DNA from: Bacillota bacterium
GTDB lineage: Bacteria; Bacillota; UBA4882; UBA8346
Length of the DNA stretch: 14,367 bases
Direction of reading: 5' to 3'
Assembly: GCA_023436305.1 (NCBI GenBank)
Contig: JAEZJQ010000100.1
Span: forward strand, 1 to 14,367
Below, one piece after another: positions 1 through 8,139 of this stretch; position 1 is the stretch's first letter, and the number at the start of each line of letters is the position of its first letter. A program made the position numbers and the translations under genes. The notes below the pieces were generated by a model that saw only the letters and a program-made list of their open reading frames with translations, had not been told where the DNA came from and did no database searches.

Positions 1-17
1 TCATGGGGTTTATCCAT

Positions 18-323
18 TTAAATTAAGGTCAAGTTATGAAATATCAGTTTGTATGCCAGCGAGAAGCCCCGTTTTACGGCAATATCAAAACAGATCCCCA
101 TCGCCTCATTGTGCAAATCATCAAGATCCTCGATAAGCTTATGGACCTTAATCGATCCTACTGTAGTTTCCACCGTTTCCGGCAAGGACTCTATGATTTT
201 CATGATTTCATCTTTCCGGATTTCATTGGCGGCATAGTTCCGGCTAATCTTTTCGAAGTGGATGACATCCATTTGATCTTCCAAGAGTTCATCAAATGTT
301 TCTAAAAATGGGTCTTTGGACAT
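18..323 (-). CDS. Small hypothetical helical protein (101 aa)
   Basis: I do not recognise this protein. It is supported as a gene by a very good ribosome binding site: the minus strand carries AGGAGG (331-336) seven bases before the ATG. The 101-residue product is acidic and looks all-helical, with no signal peptide or membrane segment, and no cysteine apart from one in the C-terminal third. The C-terminal third (IAVKRGFSLAYKLIF) has the glycine-containing amphipathic ending found in several small uncharacterised Firmicutes proteins; that likeness is only an impression. It is transcribed divergently from the glycoside hydrolase, and a heptamer repeat lies directly upstream of its ribosome binding site. 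Plus-strand frames through this stretch have no ribosome binding site and are treated as shadows. Confidence 0.72.
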   Translation of the reverse strand: MSKDPFLETFDELLEDQMDVIHFEKISRNYAANEIRKDEIMKIIESLPETVETTVGSIKVHKLIEDLDDLHNEAMGICFDIAVKRGFSLAYKLIFHNLTLI

Positions 324-339
324 TGGCGGGGCCTCCTAT

Positions 340-374
340 TGAGTTATGAGTTGTGAGTTTTGAATTTTGAGTCC
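340..374. repeat. Tandem heptamer repeat, 5 copies of TGAGTTN
   Basis: Five 7-bp units run head to tail: TGAGTTA, TGAGTTG, TGAGTTT, TGAATTT and TGAGTCC. The first three are identical except at the last base, and the last two are diverged. The array abuts the ribosome binding site of the minus-strand gene, so on that strand it lies in the 5' leader as repeated AACTCA units. The function is unknown. Confidence 0.7.
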
Positions 375-621
375 TTTTTAGTTATTAATAGGCCCAATTT
401 TCCCAGGTTACTCCTTTTAAAGGAGCAAGAGGATCTTATTTTAGGCTTATAAAATTTCACCTGCACACTTTTTCAAACAGATATAGTATCATTTTTACCC
501 CTTCTGATAGGCAAGCTCTATCGCCATGATTTTGTGTCATTTTCCCCTTTCCTCTCCCCAACAAAAAAAGATAACCGATAATGATGATAGAACGCATTTT
601 CTACCCAATCGAGGTGTTATC
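375..621. other. Divergent intergenic region without a gene
   Basis: This AT-rich stretch separates the minus-strand small gene from the glycoside hydrolase and must hold both promoters, but no -35/-10 pair stands out. A 15-base palindrome (CTCCTTT, T, AAAGGAG) lies at 411-425. It has no T-run on either side, so it is not a terminator, and it could be an operator. The ribosome binding site GAGGTG at 611-616 sits five bases before the ATG at 622. Confidence 0.5.
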
Positions 622-3600
622 ATGCGCAAACTATTTTTCATATCGGTTATCCTTTTCTTATTCATCCAGCTTTACACATTTCAATCTCTATCAGCCCAGG
701 ACGCCTTCTCCTACATCTACCATTCCGACTTTACCCAATACCCACCGGGCAGCGACGGCTTCCCGGAGTGGTTGACGTATTCAACCGGCTGGGAGATCCA
801 AGAGGATGCCTTGTGGGCTACTGACATTCAGCGGAATTGCGCTGTTCTCAGCCCGGCTCCCTACGGAAAACTGCACTCCACTGAAGTAATCGTTAATCTC
901 CAACAAGCCACCGGCAATGAGTGGAAGACCACCGGGGTGATTGTGTATCAAAATGCCGAAAATTACTGGCATTTTGCCCTGGTGGAAGAGCCGGATAAAA
1001 TGGGGAAAAAGCATTTCGTGGAACTGGTGGAGATGGTTCAAGGCAATTGGTTGAGCCAAATCCAAAAACCCACCGCCCTTACCCTGATGGAAAGCCGGGG
1101 CGGCAATTTTCGTTGGCAATACAACCATCCTTACCGGATGAAGCTGCAAATGACTCCGGAACGGATTACCGGAATCCTGGAAGAACTGGACGGCGCCGTC
1201 CGGGCCAAGCTCAGTTACCGGTTGGACAACCGGTTGGCGGTTACATTCGGGAAACCGGGCCTGGATAACGGCGGCTTTCAGGTGTCTTTTCGTCAATTCT
1301 CCACCCGGGTGGGGAAGGAGGTCAAATATGACCCGGTTACCGTAACCATCCCGGCCTATCAAAGCCAGGGCTCCACCGCCGTCAAAGGGACCGCCACCGG
1401 CTTTTTCCATGTCCAAAAGATCAAGGATACCTGGTGGGTCATTGATCCGGCCGGCAATTCATTTTACATTGTCGGCGCCGACCATGTCAGTTACAACGCG
1501 GGCTGGTGTGAAGCTTTGGGCTACTCGTCCTATCACCGGAATTGCGAACGGCTTTACGGCACGGAAACCCAATGGGCCGAAAATACCATCACCCGGCTAA
1601 CCTCCTGGGGATTTAACAGCCTGGGTGTGAGCTCCTCGTCATCCACCCGCTACCGGGGACTGCCGTATGTAACCATGGTAAACTTCGGAACAGGCTTCAG
1701 CGCTATCGATCCCATCACTCCCAAAACTACCTGGACCGGATTCCCCAATGTATTCAGTCCCAAATTTCCAGGGTTTTGCGACAAAATGGCCCGGTTGCTT
1801 TGCGAACCATCCAAAAACGACCCCTGGCTCATCGGCTATTTTTTGGATAACGAACTGGAGTGGTTTCCTAATACCAGCAGCGGCATATTCTCCGACACTT
1901 TCAAGCTCCCGGCCGGAAACAGCGCCAAACAGGCTTTAATCGATTTTTTCAAACGGCGTTACACCGATGTGGCCGGTTTTAACCAGGCCTGGAATCTTAA
2001 AATCACCCACTTCGACGATTTACTCACTATCCAACAAGCGCCCGTCGCTGATACTGAAAATGCCAAAGCCGATGAGCGAGATTTTATCCGCCTGGTGGCC
2101 GAAAAATATTTTGCCGTCACCACGGCGGCCATCCGCAAAGTTGACCCCAATCATCTGATCCTGGGGTGCCGGTTCGCGGGACAAGCGCCTGGTATCTGGG
2201 ATATCGCCGGGAAATATTGTGATATTGTCAGCGTTAACTGCTACCGGAACCTGGATCTGGAGCGGGGCGTCATGACCGATGGTTTTGAAGCGGATTTGGC
2301 CGGATGGTACCAAAAGACCAGCCGTCCGCTGATGATCACCGAGTGGAGCTTTCCGGCGCTGGATGCGGGTCTCCCCTGCAAACACGGGGCCGGGCAACGG
2401 GTTCCCACTCAAACGGAACGGGCCTTCGCGTTTACGGCCTTTCAAAGACTGCTCTTTACCACCCCTTTTATCGTCGGTTCCAACTACTTTATGTGGGCCG
2501 ATGAACCGGAACTGGGCGTGTCCAGCACTTTTCCGGAGGATTCCAATTATGGCCTGGTGGATGTAAATGACCACCCGTATCCGCTGCTAACCAAGGCCGC
2601 GGCCAAACTTAACCCACTGGTCTATGATTTTCACGGGCGTAAATCGCCGGATGTATCATTAACCATGGACCCGGACAGCCCAAAGCTATTTACCGGCAAC
2701 TCCGGCGGACAAGATGCTTCGGCAACGGTGTACCGGTGGATTGATGGCAAATTGGACAAACAGCCGGTGAAACTGCCGGGTGAAACGCGGAAAGTGCTTG
2801 AAACAATGCCTCCGTGGCGGCCTGGGGGACATTTATTGCACGCCGAAATTGTCCCCACCGAACCCATTTATGAGGTCAATCCCCTCGATAACACCGTGAC
2901 CAAACTTTTTTATACAACGGGATTACCCTTTGACACCTTGGGAATTCCGGGGAGATTAGTCCGTATTCCTGTGGTGATTGGGAATCCAACTTCTGAGACT
3001 ATCCGGAATATTCCATTATCATTGGATCTGCAATCACTTTTCGAAAAAAGCCCATTAACGGCAGTGGGTTTGGATTTTCAGGCGCGGCAATATGCGGATG
3101 GGAAGGAACAACCCTTGCCATCCCAAGTTATCGCCGGTGAAACCAACCGGGAAATCATGTTCCTGATAGACCGGCTCGATGCTTATCAGAGCAAAACCGT
3201 ATTTATTTATGCCAAGGAGCCGCCATCCAAGCCTTCAAACTCCCCGGTGATTCAATTTAAGCGTACTCCCAGCGGTTTTACGCTGGATAATGGTGTTTTA
3301 CGGGTGATTAAGAATAATATGAACAATGGCAATGCTTTTGATCGCATGGAGTTGTCCGGGAAGGAACTGGGGTGCTTCCTGCCGTTAGTTTGGCAACAAA
3401 CCGGGGAGGACCGGTGGATTCGACCCGATAGAGTGGAAGATATTCAAGTCAATGAGGGAGCAGTGGGGCTGGTTTTGGATATCACCTTCTCATACGGAGG
3501 CAACGCCAAATCAAACCAGACAAAAAACAACTCCAGTATGACTACCCAAAACCGGCCCCATGATTTCCGGACCAAGTACCGCTTTACATTTTATCCGGAC

Positions 3601-4017
3601 CGGCCGGTGTTTACCAGCCGGATGCTATGGATTGAAAACAGCGATAACGAACCCTGGAGGATTGAGGCTTACTATCATTATCTGATTTCCAATATTGCCG
3701 GAAATGCCGCCGATGATGAACCGAAAACGGACCGCTGGCTGGATGCCAGGGCGGGGATAGAGTTGGGAGTGGCGGCGTTCTCTTCCGAGTATCAAATCAA
3801 CTTCTGGAAAGACGATACGGATCAGGAATACCCCGACACCGGGCGGAAACTGGACCGGATCTTGCAGCCGGGGGAACGATACCTCGAGACCCTGCCGCCG
3901 GTATATATCATTGCCGCGCAACAAAGCGGCGCCGGGAGTTGGCGGCAATTGATTGGTGACATCAAGCAAAATCATCAGCTGATTTGGCAGCAATTCGGTA
4001 TTGAAAAACAGGAGTAA
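622..4017 (+). CDS. Large secreted glycoside hydrolase, clan GH-A type (agarase/beta-galactosidase-like)
   Basis: The start at 622 is chosen because GAGGTG precedes it and a signal peptide begins there: a short basic start, a hydrophobic run to about residue 20, and likely cleavage after SLSA near residue 25. The open frame itself extends 32 codons further upstream. The mature protein, out of 1131 residues, has three parts. Residues about 26-250 look like a beta-sandwich, carbohydrate-binding or LamG-like module. Residues about 255-690 look like a TIM-barrel hydrolase. Residues about 690-1131 look like beta-rich accessory modules. In the barrel, GYFLDNELEW places Asn410-Glu411 as the acid/base pair, and PLMITEWSFP places Glu574 as the nucleophile. 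This is the N-E/E pattern of clan GH-A retaining enzymes. The DNEL and TEW contexts recall GH50 and GH42-like enzymes, so a beta-galactan or agar-like substrate is a guess. It probably degrades polysaccharide outside the cell. No transporter or sugar regulator is adjacent. The gene is noticeably richer in G+C than its right-hand neighbours. Confidence 0.85.
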   Translation: MRKLFFISVILFLFIQLYTFQSLSAQDAFSYIYHSDFTQYPPGSDGFPEWLTYSTGWEIQEDALWATDIQRNCAVLSPAPYGKLHSTEVIVNLQQATGNEWKTTGVIVYQNAENYWHFALVEEPDKMGKKHFVELVEMVQGNWLSQIQKPTALTLMESRGGNFRWQYNHPYRMKLQMTPERITGILEELDGAVRAKLSYRLDNRLAVTFGKPGLDNGGFQVSFRQFSTRVGKEVKYDPVTVTIPAYQSQGSTAVKGTATGFFHVQKIKDTWWVIDPAGNSFYIVGADHVSYNAGWCEALGYSSYHRNCERLYGTETQWAENTITRLTSWGFNSLGVSSSSSTRYRGLPYVTMVNFGTGFSAIDPITPKTTWTGFPNVFSPKFPGFCDKMARLLCEPSKNDPWLIGYFLDNELEWFPNTSSGIFSDTFKLPAGNSAKQALIDFFKRRYTDVAGFNQAWNLKITHFDDLLTIQQAPVADTENAKADERDFIRLVAEKYFAVTTAAIRKVDPNHLILGCRFAGQAPGIWDIAGKYCDIVSVNCYRNLDLERGVMTDGFEADLAGWYQKTSRPLMITEWSFPALDAGLPCKHGAGQRVPTQTERAFAFTAFQRLLFTTPFIVGSNYFMWADEPELGVSSTFPEDSNYGLVDVNDHPYPLLTKAAAKLNPLVYDFHGRKSPDVSLTMDPDSPKLFTGNSGGQDASATVYRWIDGKLDKQPVKLPGETRKVLETMPPWRPGGHLLHAEIVPTEPIYEVNPLDNTVTKLFYTTGLPFDTLGIPGRLVRIPVVIGNPTSETIRNIPLSLDLQSLFEKSPLTAVGLDFQARQYADGKEQPLPSQVIAGETNREIMFLIDRLDAYQSKTVFIYAKEPPSKPSNSPVIQFKRTPSGFTLDNGVLRVIKNNMNNGNAFDRMELSGKELGCFLPLVWQQTGEDRWIRPDRVEDIQVNEGAVGLVLDITFSYGGNAKSNQTKNNSSMTTQNRPHDFRTKYRFTFYPDRPVFTSRMLWIENSDNEPWRIEAYYHYLISNIAGNAADDEPKTDRWLDARAGIELGVAAFSSEYQINFWKDDTDQEYPDTGRKLDRILQPGERYLETLPPVYIIAAQQSGAGSWRQLIGDIKQNHQLIWQQFGIEKQE

Positions 4018-4065
4018 CCCAGATATGATCCTCAACAAAAGATAATGGGAAATTAAACAAAAGTC

Positions 4066-4094
4066 TTGAATATATTGATAATGAGTGTTATTTT
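4066..4094 (+). promoter_or_regulatory. Possible weak promoter before the deformylase run
   Basis: TTGAAT at 4066-4071 and TATTTT at 4089-4094 are spaced by 17 bases, about 30 bases before the deformylase start. Each matches a sigma-A box at four of six positions. This is the only reasonable pair in the 106-base gap after the glycoside hydrolase. The call is tentative. Confidence 0.25.
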
Positions 4095-4123
4095 TTTAAA
4101 AAGGATAAAAAGAAAAGGAAACG

Positions 4124-4642
4124 ATGATCATGGAAAAAACGATTATTCCGTTTGGAGATCCCTTGCTGCGCAAGAAGGCCAAATCTGTCAGCAAATTTGA
4201 TGAAGAATTAAGCGGGTTACTTGATGAATTGACAAATATCCTTTACACCGAGGAAGGCAGAGCCGGTTTAGCCGCTCCGCAAATCGGCGTTTTGAAAAGG
4301 GTTATCGTCATGGATTGCGGGAGTGGTAAAATCGAACTCATCAACCCCGAAATCCTGGAAACTTCGGGTGAACAAATTGGCCCGGAAGCTTGTTTGTCTT
4401 TCCCGGGATATACGGGGATCGTAAAACGGGCTAATTATGTGAAAGTAAAGAGCCGGACCCGAAATCAAGCAGAAGTTTTGCTGGAAGGTGAAGGCTTTCT
4501 GGCCCGGTGTTTTCAGCATGAGATTGATCACTTGAACGGGGTTTTATATATTGATCACATCGAAGGTGATGAACTCTACAATGACCAAACCCGGCAACAA
4601 GTCAACCTTCGGGAAGCGCTGCGTTTGTCCGGGAAAAAATAA
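4124..4642 (+). CDS. def: Peptide deformylase
   Basis: This metalloenzyme removes the formyl group from the N-terminal methionine of new proteins in the cytoplasm. All three family motifs are present: GLAAPQIG at residues 48-55, EACLSFPG with metal-ligand Cys90, and QHEIDHLNG with His132, Glu133 and His136. Motif 2 reads EACLS where EGCLS is usual, a conservative change. At 172 residues it has normal length for a Firmicutes deformylase. Two starts are possible: ATG at 4124, four bases after AGGA, or ATG at 4130, ten bases after it, so the protein may begin MEKTIIP. It is the first gene of a closely spaced plus-strand set with argC (64-base gap). It does not sit next to fmt or priA, the commonest partners, so it may be one of several deformylase copies. 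Confidence 0.95.
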   Translation: MIMEKTIIPFGDPLLRKKAKSVSKFDEELSGLLDELTNILYTEEGRAGLAAPQIGVLKRVIVMDCGSGKIELINPEILETSGEQIGPEACLSFPGYTGIVKRANYVKVKSRTRNQAEVLLEGEGFLARCFQHEIDHLNGVLYIDHIEGDELYNDQTRQQVNLREALRLSGKK

Positions 4643-4706
4643 GCCCCGAAAGTTGATCAAACTGTTATGCAGCTAAAATCTTATGTAAAAGGGAAAGGGG
4701 TCAAAA

Positions 4707-5762
4707 ATGATTCAAGTAGGTATTTATGGCGCATCAGGATATATGGGTGGAGAGGCGATTCGGATTTTAAATGACCACCCGCAGGTAAAAATCGCTTGGG
4801 CAACCAGTCGAAGTGGAAAAGCGATAGAGTATTTTCATAAAAACTTTTATGAGTTGGACATTCCATTGATTAAGCCCGATGCGACTACTCCTTGCGATAT
4901 AGTTTTTATCGCATTGCCGACGGGACAAGCCATGGCTATGGCAAAAGATTGGCTCGATCAAGGAACCAAAATTATTGATTTGGGAGCCGATTTTAGGCTT
5001 AAGAATAAAGACAATTGGGAGCGAATCTATGGAAAAAACCATATATGTTGGGATACTGTTTGGGAAAGTGTATATGGGATTCCGGAACTGTATCGGGAGC
5101 AAATCAAGAAAGCAAGAGTCATAGCCAATCCGGGATGTTATTCATCGGCTTCGATCTTGGGTCTTGCTCCGTTAATTAAAGCAGATATCATTGATACGGA
5201 AAAAATCGTGATTGATGGATTATCCGGTACCGCCGGGGCAGGGGCCGAACCGGATGTAGCGATTCATCATCCTGAGATAGGGAATAATCTAGTTCCGTAC
5301 AATGTGGTTGATCACCGGCACACCTATGAAATTGAACAAGAGCTTGGCAATTTAACGAAATCGAAGGTGGTTATTCATTTTACAACAACGTATGTTCCGA
5401 TAACCAGAGGTATATTGGCGATTTGCCATTGCTTTCCGAAAAAAGAAATCAGCCGAAATCAATTATTCGATTTGTATAAAGGGTTTTACAAAGATGAGTA
5501 TTTTGTGAAAGTAATTGATATCCCCAAGCAAGAAAATGCGGCTTGGCAGTATATGCCGTATCCTTGGGTCAGCGCCGTATCGGGTACGAATTTTTGTCAT
5601 ATTGGCTTCGATATTGATGAAAAAAGAAACCGGATTGTTGTTTTCAGTGTTTTAGACAGTATAGGCAAAGGCGGCGCCCATGTCGCAGTAGAGAATATGA
5701 ATTTGATGTTTGGTTTGGATGAAACCACAGGATTAAAAAGATTAGGATTACATCCATATTGA
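4707..5762 (+). CDS. argC: N-acetyl-gamma-glutamyl-phosphate reductase
   Basis: ArgC performs the NADPH-dependent reduction of N-acetylglutamyl phosphate to the semialdehyde in arginine biosynthesis, in the cytoplasm. The Rossmann motif GIYGASGYMGG is at residues 5-15, the GADFRL motif follows near residue 92, and the active-site cysteine is Cys144 in ANPGCY. The HRHTYEIEQE block (His203/His205) carries the catalytic histidine region. The length of 351 residues is normal. A purine-rich ribosome binding site (GGGAAAGGGG) lies at 4691-4700. Oddities: the usual SGxSGAGR loop reads SGTAGAGA here, losing the arginine, and no other arg gene (argJ, argB, argD, argF) is nearby. It may be a detached copy or work in a related acyl-phosphate reduction. 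The next gene starts 34 bases downstream, so the two are probably co-transcribed. Confidence 0.9.
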   Translation: MIQVGIYGASGYMGGEAIRILNDHPQVKIAWATSRSGKAIEYFHKNFYELDIPLIKPDATTPCDIVFIALPTGQAMAMAKDWLDQGTKIIDLGADFRLKNKDNWERIYGKNHICWDTVWESVYGIPELYREQIKKARVIANPGCYSSASILGLAPLIKADIIDTEKIVIDGLSGTAGAGAEPDVAIHHPEIGNNLVPYNVVDHRHTYEIEQELGNLTKSKVVIHFTTTYVPITRGILAICHCFPKKEISRNQLFDLYKGFYKDEYFVKVIDIPKQENAAWQYMPYPWVSAVSGTNFCHIGFDIDEKRNRIVVFSVLDSIGKGGAHVAVENMNLMFGLDETTGLKRLGLHPY

Positions 5763-5796
5763 GAAACGATATTATTAACATCAAGGAGGAGAAATT

Positions 5797-6810
5797 TTGG
5801 GTAGGCCTTATGTTAAAATTAACGCGCATAATCAAATCAAAGAATTATCCAATCATCTTGAGGGTATACTTCCCAAATTAAAATCCTTATCAGGAGTTAT
5901 CGGCATAACCTTAAATGGGGGACTTTCAAGGGGGTTCGCCGACCATCTGTCGGAAATCGATCTTACGATTTATTTGGATTCGGTGAGTTATCAGGAATGG
6001 CACGATAAGAAATCACCGATTCCTTTGGGAATCGTAAAGTTTGATGGTGTTCTTTATGATATCAAAATTATCGATTTTGATACTGAAAACGGACGAATTT
6101 ATAATCATGTGGAGCTTTGGGACTTGTCTTACGCGAAAATACTTTTTGATCCTCGGGGCAAAGTTGCTGAACTCCATAACGATAAATTATCAAGGAAACC
6201 CAATATTACGGAAGCGGAAGGATTATTATTCGGCGCCTGGTGGAATTTCCGGCTGGCGGGTGATATATGGATCAGTAGAGGTGATATTTTACAAGGACAT
6301 TTTATGTTCAATGAATCGGTTACTTTATTGATAAAAGCTCTTTTTCTCGCGAATGGAGAGTATATTCCCCATGAAAAGTGGCTGATCCACATGAGCCGGA
6401 GCCTTGATTGGAGACCCAAAGATTGGGAGACGAGACTAGGTGACGCCATGGGAACCGGAGATTTATCATTGAGTAGTCTGGTTTACCGGCAATCTTGCAT
6501 TGAAAGCTTATGGTCCGAAATCGACAATTATATTAAAGACAAGTATTATCCGGGGTTTGCACTCCACATCATGCAAAAATCATTTTATGATTTGCTGAAA
6601 TTTCTGGTTGAAAAAGAAACAATATCAGTGGAAGAATGGAAGGAAAAAGGAAGTATAGCCATGCTCAATGGAGATCCATTCCACAAGGTTATCGAAATTC
6701 TTGAAGATAAGATTGTGCTCCATAAGGAAAAATTGCTTGCTCTTAAACCTGAAGATTTATATTCTTGGCATGATGAGGTTTTACGAGGGGTAATTTCCGA
6801 TTTGAAATAA
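5797..6810 (+). CDS. Nucleotidyltransferase-fold protein, TTG start
   Basis: The N-terminal 100 residues have a polymerase-beta nucleotidyltransferase signature. There is a G-rich helix cap (NGGLSRG, residues 40-46), then SEIDL with Glu53 and Asp55 where most enzymes have Asp-x-Asp, and a candidate third carboxylate at Asp88 in LYDIKII. The remaining 230 residues look helical, as in antibiotic nucleotidyltransferases and DUF4037-like proteins. It could transfer a nucleotide to a small molecule or to a protein; the substrate is unknown. The start is TTG at 5797, six bases after a near-perfect ribosome binding site, AAGGAGGA (5783-5790). The nearby ATG at 5810 is out of frame. It lies 34 bases after argC and most likely shares its transcript. 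No partner HEPN or antitoxin gene is adjacent. Confidence 0.75.
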   Translation: MGRPYVKINAHNQIKELSNHLEGILPKLKSLSGVIGITLNGGLSRGFADHLSEIDLTIYLDSVSYQEWHDKKSPIPLGIVKFDGVLYDIKIIDFDTENGRIYNHVELWDLSYAKILFDPRGKVAELHNDKLSRKPNITEAEGLLFGAWWNFRLAGDIWISRGDILQGHFMFNESVTLLIKALFLANGEYIPHEKWLIHMSRSLDWRPKDWETRLGDAMGTGDLSLSSLVYRQSCIESLWSEIDNYIKDKYYPGFALHIMQKSFYDLLKFLVEKETISVEEWKEKGSIAMLNGDPFHKVIEILEDKIVLHKEKLLALKPEDLYSWHDEVLRGVISDLK

Positions 6811-6895
6811 TTTTTTTCATTATTGTTCCGAAGATGATTATTCCCTGGTTGTTTTAAAACAAAAATAAGGTGCGTGAAAAAAAGCAAAAAATGTC

Positions 6896-6924
6896 CTGTC
6901 CGCTTGATTATTTAACGATATAAT
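6896..6924 (+). promoter_or_regulatory. Promoter-like -10 box upstream of the AraC/GyrI-like regulator
   Basis: A perfect TATAAT lies at 6919-6924, 32 bases before the GTG start. The -35 position at 17-base spacing (CTGTCC) is poor, as expected for a promoter that needs an activator. The partly repeated TGTCC units at 6892-6896 and 6897-6901 sit exactly there and could be the regulator's own binding site. The activator role is inference. Confidence 0.4.
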
Positions 6925-6955
6925 ATACTCATCGTTGCAGCGAGGAGTGTATATT

Positions 6956-7810
6956 GTGGGGTATATTGAATATTTGCAGAAAGCCATTGATTTTATCGAG
7001 GAGAATATCAAGCGGCAAATTACCATTGACGAGTGTGCCCGTGTTGCCGGTTTTTCAAGGTATTATTTTTACCGGCTCTTTGGAATCTATGTTGGAACAT
7101 CACTGATGGAATATGTAAGGAAAAGGAAACTGTCCCATGCCATGCTGGAAGTAAGTGAGGGCAGAAGAATACTGGATATTGCCCTTGATTATGGCTATGG
7201 ATCGGAAAGGTCATTCAGCAGGGCATTCCAACAGGAGTATGGTAAAAATCCGAGTAAATTCAGAGGCTTTAAATATTCCATACCTTCTAAACCTGTTCTT
7301 TATGAGTTAAATATAAAATTAGGAGGCATTCATATGGAGAACAAGTATAGTGATGTGAGATTTGAAACTCTGGATACCATGGATGTTGTGAGTGCATACG
7401 TTATCAGCAGGAACCCGGAAGAAGAGGTTATCGAATTCTTGACAAAATGGGCCGGAAAAAATGGAATCAACCGAAATGCCCGAAATTTTGGATTCGATAT
7501 TCCTGTTAGTGAGGAGGAACAAAAAAAAGGATTGAGAGGTTACGAATACTGGATAAAGGTTGATGAGAGTGTTCCCACCTCCGATGGTGTTGTTGTAAAG
7601 CGAATTGAGGGCTGTAAGTACGTGGTGCTAAGAATCACAGATCCTTTTTCCGACCCGTTTGATGTGATTCCGAAGGGTTGGAAAACCCTGATGGAATGGG
7701 TTGACAGTCAAGGATATAGTAAAATTTGTAATAAGGAACGATATTGGCTTGAAGAAGTCATTGAAAAAGATGGCAGTACGTATATGGACATCTATTTTCC
7801 AATAAGCTAA
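6956..7810 (+). CDS. AraC-family regulator with C-terminal GyrI-like effector-binding domain
   Basis: This is a Rob-type architecture. Residues about 1-105 form an AraC DNA-binding domain with two helix-turn-helix units (ITIDECARVAGFSRYYFYRL, and ILDIALDYGYGSERSFSRAF), ending in the typical YGKNPSKFR. Residues about 120-284 form a GyrI-like small-molecule-binding domain containing GYEYWIKVDE and a terminal YMDIYFPIS. In this family the C-terminal domain binds hydrophobic drugs or other ligands. I choose GTG at 6956 because GAGGAG (6942-6947) lies eight bases upstream; an in-frame TTG at 6935 has no ribosome binding site. The gene has its own promoter-like box and terminator, so it is probably monocistronic and autoregulated. 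The target genes are not evident. Confidence 0.88.
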   Translation: MGYIEYLQKAIDFIEENIKRQITIDECARVAGFSRYYFYRLFGIYVGTSLMEYVRKRKLSHAMLEVSEGRRILDIALDYGYGSERSFSRAFQQEYGKNPSKFRGFKYSIPSKPVLYELNIKLGGIHMENKYSDVRFETLDTMDVVSAYVISRNPEEEVIEFLTKWAGKNGINRNARNFGFDIPVSEEEQKKGLRGYEYWIKVDESVPTSDGVVVKRIEGCKYVVLRITDPFSDPFDVIPKGWKTLMEWVDSQGYSKICNKERYWLEEVIEKDGSTYMDIYFPIS

Positions 7811-7826
7811 AATATTAACAATCGGG

Positions 7827-7872
7827 AAATAGCCATGCGATGCGAAGAATGCAAAGCATGGCTATTTTTTTT
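7827..7872 (+). terminator. Rho-independent terminator after the AraC/GyrI-like gene
   Basis: A perfect 12-bp stem (AAATAGCCATGC at 7827-7838, with its complement at 7856-7867) encloses a 17-base loop. The right arm runs into eight T residues (7865-7872). It begins 16 bases after the regulator's stop codon. On the minus strand the left arm provides only a short A/T flank, so it mainly serves plus-strand transcripts. Confidence 0.85.
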
Positions 7873-8139
7873 AAGGGATAAAAAGGCAAACCTGCACCAT
7901 CCCTGGCGCCGGCTTAAGGTACAGTCCGGCATTCAACAATGCATTTACACGGAGGGTACGGTGCAAATTTTGTGTATGTATGGGACAATTTTAATTGAAT
8001 TGTTTCGATTTCCATTCCCAAAAAATTCTATGTTAAAAGAAGGAAGTACACTATTTATATCGAAAAGTTGAAATATTAAGACTGTTAATATGGAAAGATT
8101 AGGTAGAATATAAAGCTGTAAAATGTAAAAATCTCGATG
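7873..8139. other. Intergenic stretch, no gene seen
   Basis: No frame here has both a start and a ribosome binding site. A 78-codon plus-strand frame (7835-8071) starts inside the terminator stem and resembles nothing I know. Small imperfect palindromes (for example ACAATT...AATTGT near 7984-8002) are within what AT-rich DNA gives by chance. It may be a remnant of lost sequence, but I see no recognisable relic. Confidence 0.5.

Noticed and set aside
411..425. Palindrome CTCCTTT-T-AAAGGAG as a terminator
   Set aside because: No T-run on either strand, and the arms are ribosome-binding-site-like sequences that easily form palindromes.
781..1416. A 211-codon minus-strand open frame inside the glycoside hydrolase
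   Set aside because: It is antisense to a well-supported gene, has low-complexity shadow composition, and lacks a ribosome binding site. The same applies to minus frames at 2020-2574 and 3625-4038.
6808..6830. AATAAT/ATTATT hairpin after the nucleotidyltransferase as a terminator
   Set aside because: The stem is only six A-T pairs and the T-run is in the loop rather than after the stem.
7835..8071. A 78-codon plus-strand open frame after the AraC/GyrI-like gene
   Set aside because: Its start lies within the terminator stem, there is no ribosome binding site, and the product resembles no family.
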